A stretch of 38,859 bases of DNA from M1-B18 sp048264125. GTDB taxonomy: Bacteria; Bacillota; Clostridia; Peptostreptococcales; Natronincolaceae. A model generated the notes under the pieces. That model was not told the DNA's origin and did not search any database. It saw only the letters and a program-made list of their open reading frames with translations. A program made the translations under genes and the position numbers. Shown here one piece after another: positions 7,560-15,524 of this stretch. The DNA lies in the NCBI GenBank assembly GCA_048264125.1, contig JBLXDM010000017.1, positions 1 through 38,859 of the forward strand, read 5' to 3'. How positions within the stretch are numbered: position 1 is the stretch's first letter; every line of letters begins with the position of its first letter.

Positions 7560-8823
7560 CGCAATCCTCCCCTTCAACCAAATATCTCGCCGGATCTGTA
7601 ATATAACCGTTTAATGCCGCGGCGGCCACACTGGCCGGTGATGCCAGATAAATTTCAGCCTTCGAGTGACCCATTCGCCCAGGAAAATTACGGTTAGACG
7701 ATGTAATACAAACCTCACCTTCCGCAATCATACCCTCATGGGTACCAAGGCAGGCTGCACAGCCAGGCGTAACCAGTGTTGCCCCCGCATCGACAAGCGT
7801 CTGTATATAGCCCTTTTCCATTGACTCAAGAAGCACTTTAGAAGAAGCCGGAACAACCAGTAGCCTCGTAGAAGGATTTATCCTGCGACCTTTCAATATA
7901 TACGCCGCAACAGCAATATCTTGGACTCTTCCGCCTGTACATGTTCCTAAAAAGGCCTGATCAACCGCTTTTCCTTCAAATTTGCTGAGGGAGAAAACGT
8001 TATCCACACTGTGGGGAGCAGCGACCTGCGTACATAAATCAGTAACATCAAAGGTAAGTTCGGCACTGTACTGATAATCTGAGTCCGTTTCGAACACTTC
8101 ATAATCCACCGCTTTATCTTTAAGATAAGCGAAAGCTATTTCGTCAGGCTGGATATAGGAGGTTTTAGCCCCCATCTCAGTTGTCATATTGCATAAAGCC
8201 ATACGCTCCGAAATGCTTAGTTGTTTAAGTAATGGGCCCGAAAATTCCACAGCTTTATAGACGGCATAATCCGCTCCTAGTTTTCCAATGATGTATAAAA
8301 TCACATCCTTGGCATAAACGCCCGGCTTAAGATCCCCTTCAAGGTTAATTCGTATCACTTCTGGAACACGAAACCATAAAGATCCTGTTCGTAGGATAAC
8401 CGCCAGCTCCGTTGCCCCTACTCCTGTTCCAAAAGCACCAAAAGCGCCATTGGTGGTTGTATGAGAATCAGTAATCACGATCAGTTGACCGGGTTTTGAA
8501 AAACCCTTATCTGCCATAATCTGATGACAGACTCCTTGATTGATATCCATCAATTTATCAATTCCCTGATCGCGGCAAAACTTGCGGAACTGCTTTTGAT
8601 TGTCGGCCTGTATAATCGTGGAGGCCGGTGCATAATGGTCAAGGAAAACGATGGTTCTATCCGGTGCAAAAACCTTTTCCCCACCCATCTCATAAAATGA
8701 TCGAATCGTCTGCAGATAAAGGTCATTGATACCTGCCATATCTACCTGGCAGTTTACAATCTCACCTGCTCTGACCGACTCTTTTTTTGCCGCTTTTGCA
8801 AGAATTTTTTCTAGAGCGTGCAT
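7552..8823 (-). CDS. LeuC/aconitase-type hydro-lyase, large subunit
   Basis: 423 residues, the size of the archaeal-type LeuC/homoaconitase/dimethylmalate dehydratase large chain. It dehydrates and rehydrates hydroxy acids with a 4Fe-4S cluster. Cluster cysteines are apparent at C295 (GTCTGGR) and C355/C358 (TPGCAACLG); TDSHTTTNGAFGAFGTG lies near residue 118 and SSNRNFPGRMG near 375. The usual S/T-C-T-N-G-R motif has Gly in place of Asn here. The start at ATG 8823 follows AAGGAAG; the longer TTG form from 8841 has no ribosome site. It is coupled to the small-subunit gene and follows the dehydrogenase gene after 61 nt. The substrate is unknown; the neighbouring RraA-like aldolase suggests a branched di- or tricarboxylate. 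Confidence 0.88.
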   Translation of the reverse strand: MHALEKILAKAAKKESVRAGEIVNCQVDMAGINDLYLQTIRSFYEMGGEKVFAPDRTIVFLDHYAPASTIIQADNQKQFRKFCRDQGIDKLMDINQGVCHQIMADKGFSKPGQLIVITDSHTTTNGAFGAFGTGVGATELAVILRTGSLWFRVPEVIRINLEGDLKPGVYAKDVILYIIGKLGADYAVYKAVEFSGPLLKQLSISERMALCNMTTEMGAKTSYIQPDEIAFAYLKDKAVDYEVFETDSDYQYSAELTFDVTDLCTQVAAPHSVDNVFSLSKFEGKAVDQAFLGTCTGGRVQDIAVAAYILKGRRINPSTRLLVVPASSKVLLESMEKGYIQTLVDAGATLVTPGCAACLGTHEGMIAEGEVCITSSNRNFPGRMGHSKAEIYLASPASVAAAALNGYITDPARYLVEGEDCDE

Positions 8824-8884
8824 ATATTTTCTTCCTTTCAAATATTCTTTGTTTGCTGATTGACAATACTTACTTCTTCATTGC

Positions 8885-9871
8885 CTATCTGTTTAATACC
8901 TCACGATTTACAATTCCGACTGGCACCTTGCCTTCCATCATATCCAAAATATTTTGTGCTGCCATAATTGCCATATTCCGACGTGCATCCGGTGTCGCTG
9001 TACCGATATGCGGCGTCATCACCACATTATCAAGCTTGAAAAGCTCCGGATCAACATACGGTTCATTCTCAAACACGTCTAGACCTGCACCCCATATAGT
9101 ACGCGTCTTCAATGCATTCACCAACGCCTGTTCATCCACTACTGGACCTCGGGAAGTATTAATTAAGATGGAAGTGGATTTCATCATAGCAAACTCATTT
9201 TCTGAAATCAGATGGCGAGTCTCAGGTGTCAGCGGTGCATGTATGGAAATATAATCCGCTTCCTTTAATAACGTTTTCAAATCAACCCGCCTGGCCCCCA
9301 ATTCCTTCTCCAGCTGTTCATTTGCCCTGCCGTCGACATAGATAATTCTCATCTCGAAGCCGCAGGCTCTTTTCGCCATGGTCATACCGATCCGCCCTGC
9401 TCCTATGATTCCTAGTGTTTTCCCGGTGAAGTCACGACCTAAAAAAAACAATGGCGACCAGCTCCAGGGTTCTCCCATTCTTATCAGACGATCTCCTTCA
9501 GCTACACGGCGGGCAATACTGAACATGAGGGCCCATGCAATATCCGCAGTAGCGTTGTTGACTGCACCCGGCGTATTGGTAACAACAATTCCTTTTTTTG
9601 ATGCTGCCTCAACGTCAATATTATTAAAACCCGCAGCATAGTTTGAGATTATTTTTAATTGAGGTCCTGCGGCCTTCATGACTTCTTCATCAACCTTAAC
9701 CCGCGAATCTGTCACAAGAGCAGTAATTCCCTCAACATTTTTTAAAAATTCCTCTTTGCTTTCAAGAGCTTCATTTGGATTAGATTTTACAACAAATAAT
9801 GGTGCCAGCATCTGTTCAATTGGTTCCGGCAATTTCCTAGCAATGTAAAGCTTTGCTTTTTCTTTCAACAT
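8885..9871 (-). CDS. D-2-hydroxyacid dehydrogenase (glyoxylate/hydroxypyruvate reductase type)
   Basis: 328 residues of the D-isomer-specific 2-hydroxyacid dehydrogenase family, interconverting a D-2-hydroxy acid and a 2-oxo acid with NAD(P). Seen: the nucleotide-binding GIIGAGRIGMTMA near residue 152, the substrate-binding arginine in NTSRGPVVDE, the catalytic glutamate in GLDVFENEPY and histidine in TPHIGTATPD. GTG at 9877 and ATG at 9871 are both possible; the ATG has GGAG 5 nt upstream. The start lies at the stop of the transketolase C-half gene, so they are translationally coupled. In this operon it would oxidise or reduce a pathway intermediate; hydroxypyruvate is possible because transketolase can use it as donor. 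Confidence 0.9.
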   Translation of the reverse strand: MLKEKAKLYIARKLPEPIEQMLAPLFVVKSNPNEALESKEEFLKNVEGITALVTDSRVKVDEEVMKAAGPQLKIISNYAAGFNNIDVEAASKKGIVVTNTPGAVNNATADIAWALMFSIARRVAEGDRLIRMGEPWSWSPLFFLGRDFTGKTLGIIGAGRIGMTMAKRACGFEMRIIYVDGRANEQLEKELGARRVDLKTLLKEADYISIHAPLTPETRHLISENEFAMMKSTSILINTSRGPVVDEQALVNALKTRTIWGAGLDVFENEPYVDPELFKLDNVVMTPHIGTATPDARRNMAIMAAQNILDMMEGKVPVGIVNREVLNR

Positions 9872-9873
9872 TC

Positions 9874-10869
9874 TCACTCCTCTCCGCTTCCTGTACTATT
9901 TTTCATCTTGAGAACCTCCCTGACAGCATCAGCTATGTTAACTCCCAGCAGCCCAAATTCCTTCATTAGAACATCTGGATCACCCGATTCGCCGAACCGG
10001 TCATACACACCCACCATTTTGGCCGGTACTGGGCAGTTCTGGGCTAGCAGTTCAAGGACAGCGCTTCCCATACCTCCAGCCACCTGATGCTCTTCAGCCG
10101 TTACCACGGCCCCAGTTATTCTGGCAGCTTCAATAAGAGTTTTTGAATCTAAAGGCTTTATGGTGTGATTATTGATTACCATTACCTGAATCCCTTCTTT
10201 TGCCAGTTCCTCTGCCGCCACTAGGCTTTCATATACCATGGCTCCACAGGCAATGATGGCAACGTCACTTCCAACGCGAAGGCAATATGCCTCCCCCAAT
10301 TTGAAAGGCGTATCCTCATTGGTGATAGACGGTACTTTTTCTCTCCCAAATCGAATATAAATGGGTCCATAGATTTCAGCCGCAGCCAGTGTCGCCTTTT
10401 TGGTCTCATTCGAATCTGCAGGCACTACAACCTTCATATTAGGCAAGCATCTCATAACAGATATTTCTTCCAAAGCCTGATGAGTCGCGCCGTCTGGTCC
10501 TACTGAAATTCCTCCATGGGCACCGCCAAGCTTTACATTGAGATTCCCATAACAGACAGTCGTTCGTATTTGATCCCAGGCTCTGCCGGCCAAAAACACA
10601 CCATAATTGGTTACGAAAGGAACCTTTCCTGTAAGACTGAGTCCTGCAGCTATACCTACCTGATTTTGTTCTGCGATACCTACGCTGATGAACCTATCTG
10701 GATATTTATCTCTAAACCAGTCTACACGTACCGATGCGGTTATGTCCGCACCCAGCACCGTCACATTTGGATCCTTTCTTCCTGCTTCTACCAATCCCTC
10801 GCCGTATCCATCGCGGGTTGGCTTTTTCTGTATATTATTGAAATCTAGCTTCAGATCAACTGTAATCAT
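9874..10869 (-). CDS. Transketolase, C-terminal half (pyrimidine-binding and C-domain)
   Basis: 331 residues with the pyrimidine-binding domain first (SVGIAEQNQVGIAAGLSL, containing the conserved catalytic Glu) and the transketolase C-terminal domain after about residue 190. The stretch GGAHGGISVGPDGATHQ supplies active-site His residues. In split transketolases this chain pairs with an N-terminal ThDP-binding chain; here that chain is encoded 6 nt upstream. GGGGAG precedes the ATG by 9 nt. Split enzymes in catabolic operons often act on unusual acceptors or branched sugars, so a two-carbon transfer in this specific pathway is inferred rather than pentose-phosphate housekeeping. Confidence 0.9.
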   Translation of the reverse strand: MITVDLKLDFNNIQKKPTRDGYGEGLVEAGRKDPNVTVLGADITASVRVDWFRDKYPDRFISVGIAEQNQVGIAAGLSLTGKVPFVTNYGVFLAGRAWDQIRTTVCYGNLNVKLGGAHGGISVGPDGATHQALEEISVMRCLPNMKVVVPADSNETKKATLAAAEIYGPIYIRFGREKVPSITNEDTPFKLGEAYCLRVGSDVAIIACGAMVYESLVAAEELAKEGIQVMVINNHTIKPLDSKTLIEAARITGAVVTAEEHQVAGGMGSAVLELLAQNCPVPAKMVGVYDRFGESGDPDVLMKEFGLLGVNIADAVREVLKMKNSTGSGEE

Positions 10870-10875
10870 TGCTTT

Positions 10876-11709
10876 TCACTCCCCTTTTGATCCGAGTTCC
10901 AATAAGGCCTCCTCAAGCTGTGCATGATTGGGTACTGTTCCGTGCCAAGCAGGGGAATTTTCCATAAAGGAAACACCCTTCCCCTTCACCGTATGAGCGA
11001 TGATAACCGTCGGCTTTCCTTTATAGGCCTCAGCCTGCTTGAAAGCTTCCTCAAGCTTCAGTACGTCATGCCCGTCGACTTCAATCACGTTCCAATTAAA
11101 GGCAAGCCATTTGTCCTTGCATGGATTGATGGTCATCACCTCATCCACCACACCATCAATCTGTAGTCCGTTATAGTCAATGATTCCACAAAGATGATCC
11201 AGCTTATAATGTCCCGCTGCCATAGCTGCTTCCCAAATTTGTCCCTCCTGGATTTCACCGTCTCCCATAAGGCAATAGACGCGAACTTTTCCTTGGTTCA
11301 TTCTGCCCCCAAGAGCAATGCCTGTTGCAATCGAAAGCCCCTGTCCTAATGAACCTCCCGATACCTCTACACCCGGTGTTTTGTTCATACAGGGATGCCC
11401 CTGAAGCATGGATCCGTATTTTCTCAGGCTCTTCAGTTCGTCATTATGAAAATATCCGCAATCTGATAAAACAGCATACAAGGCCGGACAGACATGCCCT
11501 TTGGACAAAATCAACCTGTCTCTATCCTTCCAACCTGGGTTCGTAGGATCATGCCGGAGGATATTATTATAGAGCACTACCAAAATATCAGTAGCTGACA
11601 TGGATCCACCGGGATGGCCCGACCCTGCTTTTGAAAGCATCTTTAAAATATTGATTCGAAGCTGTCTGGATTTTTCTATCAACTGTCCTTCATTTAAATG
11701 ACCCTTCAT
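10876..11709 (-). CDS. Transketolase, N-terminal half (ThDP-binding)
   Basis: 277 residues, the usual size for a separate transketolase N-subunit. The thiamine diphosphate/magnesium motif is GDGEIQEGQIWEAAMAAGHY, followed by IIDYNGLQIDG; SKAGSGHPGGSMSATDILV near residue 25 is the transketolase signature, with the conserved His of GHPG. It is soluble. It is cotranscribed with the C-half, 6 nt apart, and 12 nt after the RraA-like gene. The ribosome site (GGTGGG) is modest, consistent with coupling to upstream translation. Confidence 0.9.
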   Translation of the reverse strand: MKGHLNEGQLIEKSRQLRINILKMLSKAGSGHPGGSMSATDILVVLYNNILRHDPTNPGWKDRDRLILSKGHVCPALYAVLSDCGYFHNDELKSLRKYGSMLQGHPCMNKTPGVEVSGGSLGQGLSIATGIALGGRMNQGKVRVYCLMGDGEIQEGQIWEAAMAAGHYKLDHLCGIIDYNGLQIDGVVDEVMTINPCKDKWLAFNWNVIEVDGHDVLKLEEAFKQAEAYKGKPTVIIAHTVKGKGVSFMENSPAWHGTVPNHAQLEEALLELGSKGE

Positions 11710-11721
11710 TGATATCCCACC

Positions 11722-12429
11722 TTACCTTAGTTTGACCATTTGTTCACGCCATTGCCGCAATTGATCCACCGTAGGCTTTTCACCTTTTTCAATGAACCTG
11801 AGACAAGGTTCCAGCACAAATAGTTCAGCACTGGCTACCCTACGGCAGGCCTCTGCTAATCTTGGAGCAACCTCTGCCGGGATTATCGTGACGCCATGCC
11901 GGTCCGCATGTATAAGCGCCCCCGGTCGAATCGTCAATCCACAGATTTCTACCGAAGTGTTCCGTTCCACCAGATGCGCCTCTGCACGGGCAACCATAAT
12001 TTCGGTGGAAAAGAAGTAAAACCCTAATGAGTCAACTTCGTTTAAATCCCGTACCCCACCTTGCGTTAGAGTCCCAACTGCACCTAACGCTTTAAATGTA
12101 GCTGCCTGCACCTCTCCCCAGAAAGTCCCAATGGGCAGCTTATCAATGTCCTGAATGACTGCAACGGTAGGTTCCTCAACCTCCCGAACATCACGAAAAT
12201 ACGAAAACATCATCTCTTTCTGTTCTTCCGTCGGTTTTACCCAGCCTGAAATTTTAGCAGTTACAGCATAACCCACCATCGGCTTGATGTCGGAAGTACG
12301 CAACTCCATGCCAGGATAACAGAATCCAACCGTATTCGGACGAATTTTAAATCCTTCCAAAGCATTACAAACAGTAGGAGTATCGAATTCCCTCAACTCA
12401 TCCAGCTGTTCTTTATTTAAACGCTTCAT
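11722..12429 (-). CDS. RraA-like aldolase/decarboxylase (HMG/CHA aldolase family)
   Basis: 235 residues of the RraA/4-hydroxy-4-methyl-2-oxoglutarate aldolase fold. Seen: GALGAVGTLTQGGVRDLNEV near residue 115 with the Arg-Asp pair that binds substrate and metal, and PGALIHADRHGVTIIP near 168. Catabolic members split 4-hydroxy-4-methyl-2-oxoglutarate into two pyruvates, or 4-carboxy-4-hydroxy-2-oxoadipate into pyruvate and oxaloacetate, and also decarboxylate oxaloacetate. RNase E inhibition is not expected in a Clostridia setting. It is the first gene of the leftward operon, with AGGAGG ahead of the ATG and a 299-nt upstream region that includes a CTAT-N9-ATAG dyad. Confidence 0.88.
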   Translation of the reverse strand: MKRLNKEQLDELREFDTPTVCNALEGFKIRPNTVGFCYPGMELRTSDIKPMVGYAVTAKISGWVKPTEEQKEMMFSYFRDVREVEEPTVAVIQDIDKLPIGTFWGEVQAATFKALGAVGTLTQGGVRDLNEVDSLGFYFFSTEIMVARAEAHLVERNTSVEICGLTIRPGALIHADRHGVTIIPAEVAPRLAEACRRVASAELFVLEPCLRFIEKGEKPTVDQLRQWREQMVKLR

Positions 12430-12582
12430 AAAAAACCTCCTAGAAATATTTCATATCTTCTTTTTAGATAGGATATTAACATCCCAAGAATATCGATCAC
12501 AAATGGTGTGCAATAATGCTGGTACTACTAGTGATGGTATCAAAAATCATAATCAGGACGAGGGCACAGGTGGCGTTTAAGT

Positions 12583-12599
12583 CTATGATATAAATATAG
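12583..12599. promoter_or_regulatory. Candidate LysR-type dyad upstream of the RraA operon
   Basis: CTAT, a 9-nt spacer, then ATAG, about 155 nt upstream of the RraA start codon. It resembles, with different spacing, the CTATCA/TGATAG dyad beside lysR. The surrounding AT richness makes chance occurrence possible. The gap 12430-12728 otherwise shows no gene. Confidence 0.3.
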
Positions 12600-12728
12600 C
12601 TTAGGATATTATATAAGTAAAATACTATATTGTTTATATATATCATAGGTAAAACCTTATGTCTAATTAAGATTTAAAAGAAATTGTGGATTAAGAAGAC
12701 GATGTTTGCTTATTCCTGTTAAGGATAC

Positions 12729-13031
12729 CTAAGTCATTCTGCTTTTGTTCTCCGAGGAACGAAAAAAACGGGTAGTAATTAAACCACCCGTTTCTTTTAA
12801 GAACTCTAATAGGATTAAATAAATCTCTTTCCTTATAACCATCTTCGGCTTTAACAGCAGACTTTCCTTATATACTCCAGAACCAAACCCAATCAGATTG
12901 TAGCTTTCAAGGTTGATATCACAGGCATCTCTAATATTTATTAGCTCACAATTAGTCTTCTCGGCGAATATCCGTGCAATTTTTTCTGTATTTTTCTTAT
13001 ACTCGGAGCAATAAATAATTAAAGCCTTCAT
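12729..13031 (-). pseudogene. Truncated flavodoxin
   Basis: The N-terminal 55 residues are flavodoxin-like: IIYCSEYKKNTEKIARIFAE holds the FMN phosphate-binding loop and YNLIGFGSGVYKE the next strand. Flavodoxin-family proteins of this type run to 150 residues or more, but here the similarity fades after about residue 60. The reading frame then runs through an intrinsic terminator (12766-12793) and ends at 100 residues, with the last 20 or so encoded by terminator DNA. This looks like an internal deletion or frameshift that joined the start of the gene to its end. GGGGGG precedes the ATG. Confidence 0.65.
12766..12793 (-). terminator. Intrinsic terminator of the flavodoxin remnant
   Basis: AAACGGGT and ACCCGTTT form an 8-bp stem with a 12-nt loop. 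On the minus strand it is followed by a run of T (complement of the A-run 12762-12768). On the plus strand CTTTT follows, so it may work weakly both ways. Confidence 0.75.
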
Positions 13032-13200
13032 AAATCATTTCCCCCCGCTTATATTAATAACCATATTATACCATACCATATCAAACAAATGGGAGTCATC
13101 CATATCATTCTATATGTAGAAGTATCTTACACTATAAATGCAAGTAGTTTGGTTAAACTACTTAAGAATCATATTTTAACATAGCATGGAGGTAGTATCC

Positions 13201-13680
13201 ATGGTTTTGCTATATACACTAACAATTGCAATCTTGATTCTTCTCGTTCTTTTATTCATCGTAGCTTCAAAGATTAGAGTTCATTTTGATTCTACTTCAT
13301 CAGATTTTAACGCAACACTGTTGTGGCTTTACCCTATACTGAAATCAGTGATTGAATCAGAGAATGACACTTTTACTCTAAGTATATATATTTTTAGTAA
13401 AAGAATTTTTAAGAAACAACTGACTAACAATAAAACAAAAGGGAAAAATAAGAATCTGCTTAGTAATTTTAAGCCTACTGATGTTCATATAAATGCTCAG
13501 TATGGATTTACGGATCCTTATTTCACAGGCTTAGCTTTTGCCGCACTCAACATGATTCCAAGATTTCTTTCCTTGGAATCTCTATGCCAAAGACCAAATT
13601 TTTTAGTTAGCAATGATTTCATAAATATCGATGCTACTGCAAAATTAAATCTTGGGCGGCTTTTATTAAATCTCGTATAA
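13201..13680 (+). CDS. DUF2953 (YtfI-like) membrane protein
   Basis: 159 residues. An N-terminal membrane helix (about residues 3-24, LLYTLTIAILILLVLLFIV) is followed by a predicted soluble region with NAQYGFTDPYFTGLAFAALN and FINIDATAKLNLGRLL, which fit the DUF2953 family. In Bacillus and Clostridia this family is encoded just before gerW/ytfJ, as here (29-nt gap). The function is unknown but is tied to sporulation or germination by context. The ATG at 13186 overlaps the GGAGG motif, so the ATG at 13201, 8 nt after it, is the real start. Confidence 0.8.
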   Translation: MVLLYTLTIAILILLVLLFIVASKIRVHFDSTSSDFNATLLWLYPILKSVIESENDTFTLSIYIFSKRIFKKQLTNNKTKGKNKNLLSNFKPTDVHINAQYGFTDPYFTGLAFAALNMIPRFLSLESLCQRPNFLVSNDFINIDATAKLNLGRLLLNLV

Positions 13681-13709
13681 AATTTTAAAATTTAAGGGAG
13701 GAATTAACC

Positions 13710-14168
13710 ATGGATGTAAATAATACAATGGAACAGAATATTAGTACCTTGTTTTCTAATATCGAAAGCTTTACTCAAGAAGAGGGTACCCTTGGCAAAC
13801 CCCTTTCAGTAGAAAATAAGACCCTGATTCCGGTTATTTCAGTTTCTATCGGATACGGCGGCGGCAACTCCGCTGGTAAGCTTACTCAAAGCATGCAATC
13901 AACATCTCAGGGCTCTGCAAATACAGGAATGGATGCGCTAGGCTTGGGTGCAAAGATAACAACTGATGCTGTGTTGGTTATAGATCAAGGCAACGTAACT
14001 ACGATACCAATAAATTCTAATGCTACCGGAGCCATAGGCCAACTGGTTAGCAAAATACCTCAGATGATGGGTATGGGTCAAAGCCCTCAGCAACAGGGTC
14101 AACAGCAGCAAGGACAAGGTCAAGGCCAACAGCAAAATAAGCAACAGAATAAACAACAAAATCAATAA
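13710..14168 (+). CDS. gerW: GerW/YtfJ family sporulation protein
   Basis: 152 residues. The core (about 15-125) has IESFTQEEGTLGKPLSVENK, IPVISVSIGYGGG and LGLGAKITTDAVLVIDQG, the recognisable YtfJ/GerW pattern. The final 35 residues are a low-complexity Gln/Gly tail (QQQGQQQQGQGQGQQQNK and further Q/N/K). Bacillus GerW is needed for L-alanine germination and is made in the forespore. The DUF2953-gerW order is conserved in spore formers and marks this organism as one. AGGGAGG precedes the ATG, and a strong hairpin follows the stop. Confidence 0.88.
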   Translation: MDVNNTMEQNISTLFSNIESFTQEEGTLGKPLSVENKTLIPVISVSIGYGGGNSAGKLTQSMQSTSQGSANTGMDALGLGAKITTDAVLVIDQGNVTTIPINSNATGAIGQLVSKIPQMMGMGQSPQQQGQQQQGQGQGQQQNKQQNKQQNQ

Positions 14169-14180
14169 TATAAAATAAAA

Positions 14181-14214
14181 AAATGGCGGTTTTGATTTTT
14201 CAAAACCGCCATTT
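14181..14214. terminator. Bidirectional terminator between gerW and the SDR gene
   Basis: A perfect 14-bp stem (14181-14194 with 14201-14214) and a 6-nt loop lie between the convergent gerW and SDR genes. The A-run before it gives a clear U-tract for minus-strand transcripts; on the plus strand the stem itself ends in ATTT. Confidence 0.85.
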
Positions 14215-14309
14215 CCCACAGAGTACAGGTTTGCGGCATAACTAACCACCGCCAACAACGTTTTTTTCTTTTTCCACTATATCATATAAAGCTATTGTTA
14301 TGAATGCTT

Positions 14310-15503
14310 TTATAAAATATCAATTATGTCTTGTAGCATATCAATCCAACTATTTAGAAGCTTTGTATCGTTAGCCAACTGCGCCGCGTTTTTTTCATAA
14401 CCTTGAAGCAAGTCTTTTTGATGTTCGTAAAAACGCTGTAATTTTATGAACATTTCTTTGCTGTTCAAAAAATTGTCCCATTGATGATTTTGACTTTGAC
14501 TTTGCAAAGCTTCTAATTGCTTTTTGAAGCTATCAGCAGGTAGCCCCATTTGTTTTTTGAAGTCGTTAAGTATATACTGCTTTTGAAACAGTTTTTTCTT
14601 TTGCCAACTTTGGTATTGGTCAAAAAAAATGTTTGCAATGCTGGTAAATAGTGCCGTTAATCTGTCATAGTCAACTTGTATTTGCGTATTATCTGGTTTT
14701 ACCGTATTGTCAATTATTAACCCGTCGTCCACCAACACTTGATAAGATGACGTCATTTGTCCGTTATACTTTTCCGCATTTACGACTGATACAGCATATC
14801 CAACGCCCGCAAGCTCAACGTCCAAAACAACCTCTTCAAGTGATTTGTAAAAATCTTCTGTTGTAATTCCCAACGAGGAAGCCACGATTTCTACCGCTCT
14901 AATCGCAGTATCTGTTTTTACAAATCCGGGAGCTATTGAGTACACCATAATATTAGTCCCGGATATCTCTTCAAATAGAGTGTTGCAAAGCTCTACCTGT
15001 GAGGATTTGAAAATCTCGTAAGCTGCCATGTACGGTGTAACGGCTGCCGACGGTACAAAGACAATAATCCCACCTGTGTTTTTCATGGAGGGAAGAAATT
15101 TTTGTGTTAACAGGATAGGGCCTCTCAAATTTACCGCATAGCTTAGATCCCAATCGGAGATAGATACTTTTTCAATCGCTCCCATCGGAACAACGGCGGC
15201 GTTATTTATAATGACATCAAGATGAGTGTACTTCTCCATTATATATTTATATAATTCGTCAATCTGTTTTTCATCTGAGATGTCAATTTGAAAAAAGTCT
15301 ACGTTTTCATTGCTGTATTCCTCGTTTATTAGTCTTTGCATATGCCGCCCTTTTTCGACGTCTATTTCTGCAATGATTACGTTAGCACCCATATAGGAAA
15401 ATGCGCGTGAAGCTTCATAGCCTAGTCCACCGCCACCACCTGTTATCAGAATGGTTTTATTAAGTAAAGCTTTTCTACTATAATTGTTTTTTTTTAGAAA
15501 CAT
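14310..15503 (-). CDS. Short-chain dehydrogenase with long C-terminal helical extension
   Basis: 397 residues. Residues 1-250 are a classical SDR: the NAD(P) motif ITGGGGGLGYEASRAF near residue 22, NNAAV, and the catalytic Ser with YEIFK (Tyr-x3-Lys). Most SDRs end near 250-280, but here about 130 further residues are rich in Lys, Gln and Leu with heptad-like spacing, suggesting an alpha-helical or coiled-coil domain. The ATG at 15503 has GGGAGTG upstream; the TTG extension at 15518 is rejected. It is cotranscribed with the upstream TetR gene, 21 nt apart, which probably represses both. The substrate is unknown. Confidence 0.82.
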   Translation of the reverse strand: MFLKKNNYSRKALLNKTILITGGGGGLGYEASRAFSYMGANVIIAEIDVEKGRHMQRLINEEYSNENVDFFQIDISDEKQIDELYKYIMEKYTHLDVIINNAAVVPMGAIEKVSISDWDLSYAVNLRGPILLTQKFLPSMKNTGGIIVFVPSAAVTPYMAAYEIFKSSQVELCNTLFEEISGTNIMVYSIAPGFVKTDTAIRAVEIVASSLGITTEDFYKSLEEVVLDVELAGVGYAVSVVNAEKYNGQMTSSYQVLVDDGLIIDNTVKPDNTQIQVDYDRLTALFTSIANIFFDQYQSWQKKKLFQKQYILNDFKKQMGLPADSFKKQLEALQSQSQNHQWDNFLNSKEMFIKLQRFYEHQKDLLQGYEKNAAQLANDTKLLNSWIDMLQDIIDIL

Positions 15504-15524
15504 ATTATTCACTCCCAATTTTTT

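Noticed and set aside
7059..8823. Leucine biosynthesis assignment for the LeuC/LeuD-like pair
   Set aside because: No leuA or leuB, and the pair is embedded in an operon with an aldolase, a transketolase and a hydroxyacid dehydrogenase next to a LysR gene.
8787..9254. 155-residue plus-strand frame opposite the hydroxyacid dehydrogenase and LeuC-like start
   Set aside because: Antisense shadow of a conserved dehydrogenase; no recognisable domain.
12500..12525. TGGTGTGCAATAATGCTGG as a possible plus-strand sigma-54 promoter
   Set aside because: The GG-to-GC spacing is 11 nt, not 10, and no suitable plus-strand gene follows.
14060..14170. Short repeats at the 3' end of gerW as a tandem DNA repeat
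   Set aside because: They are the codons of a Gln-rich low-complexity protein tail, common in this family, rather than a separate repeat element.
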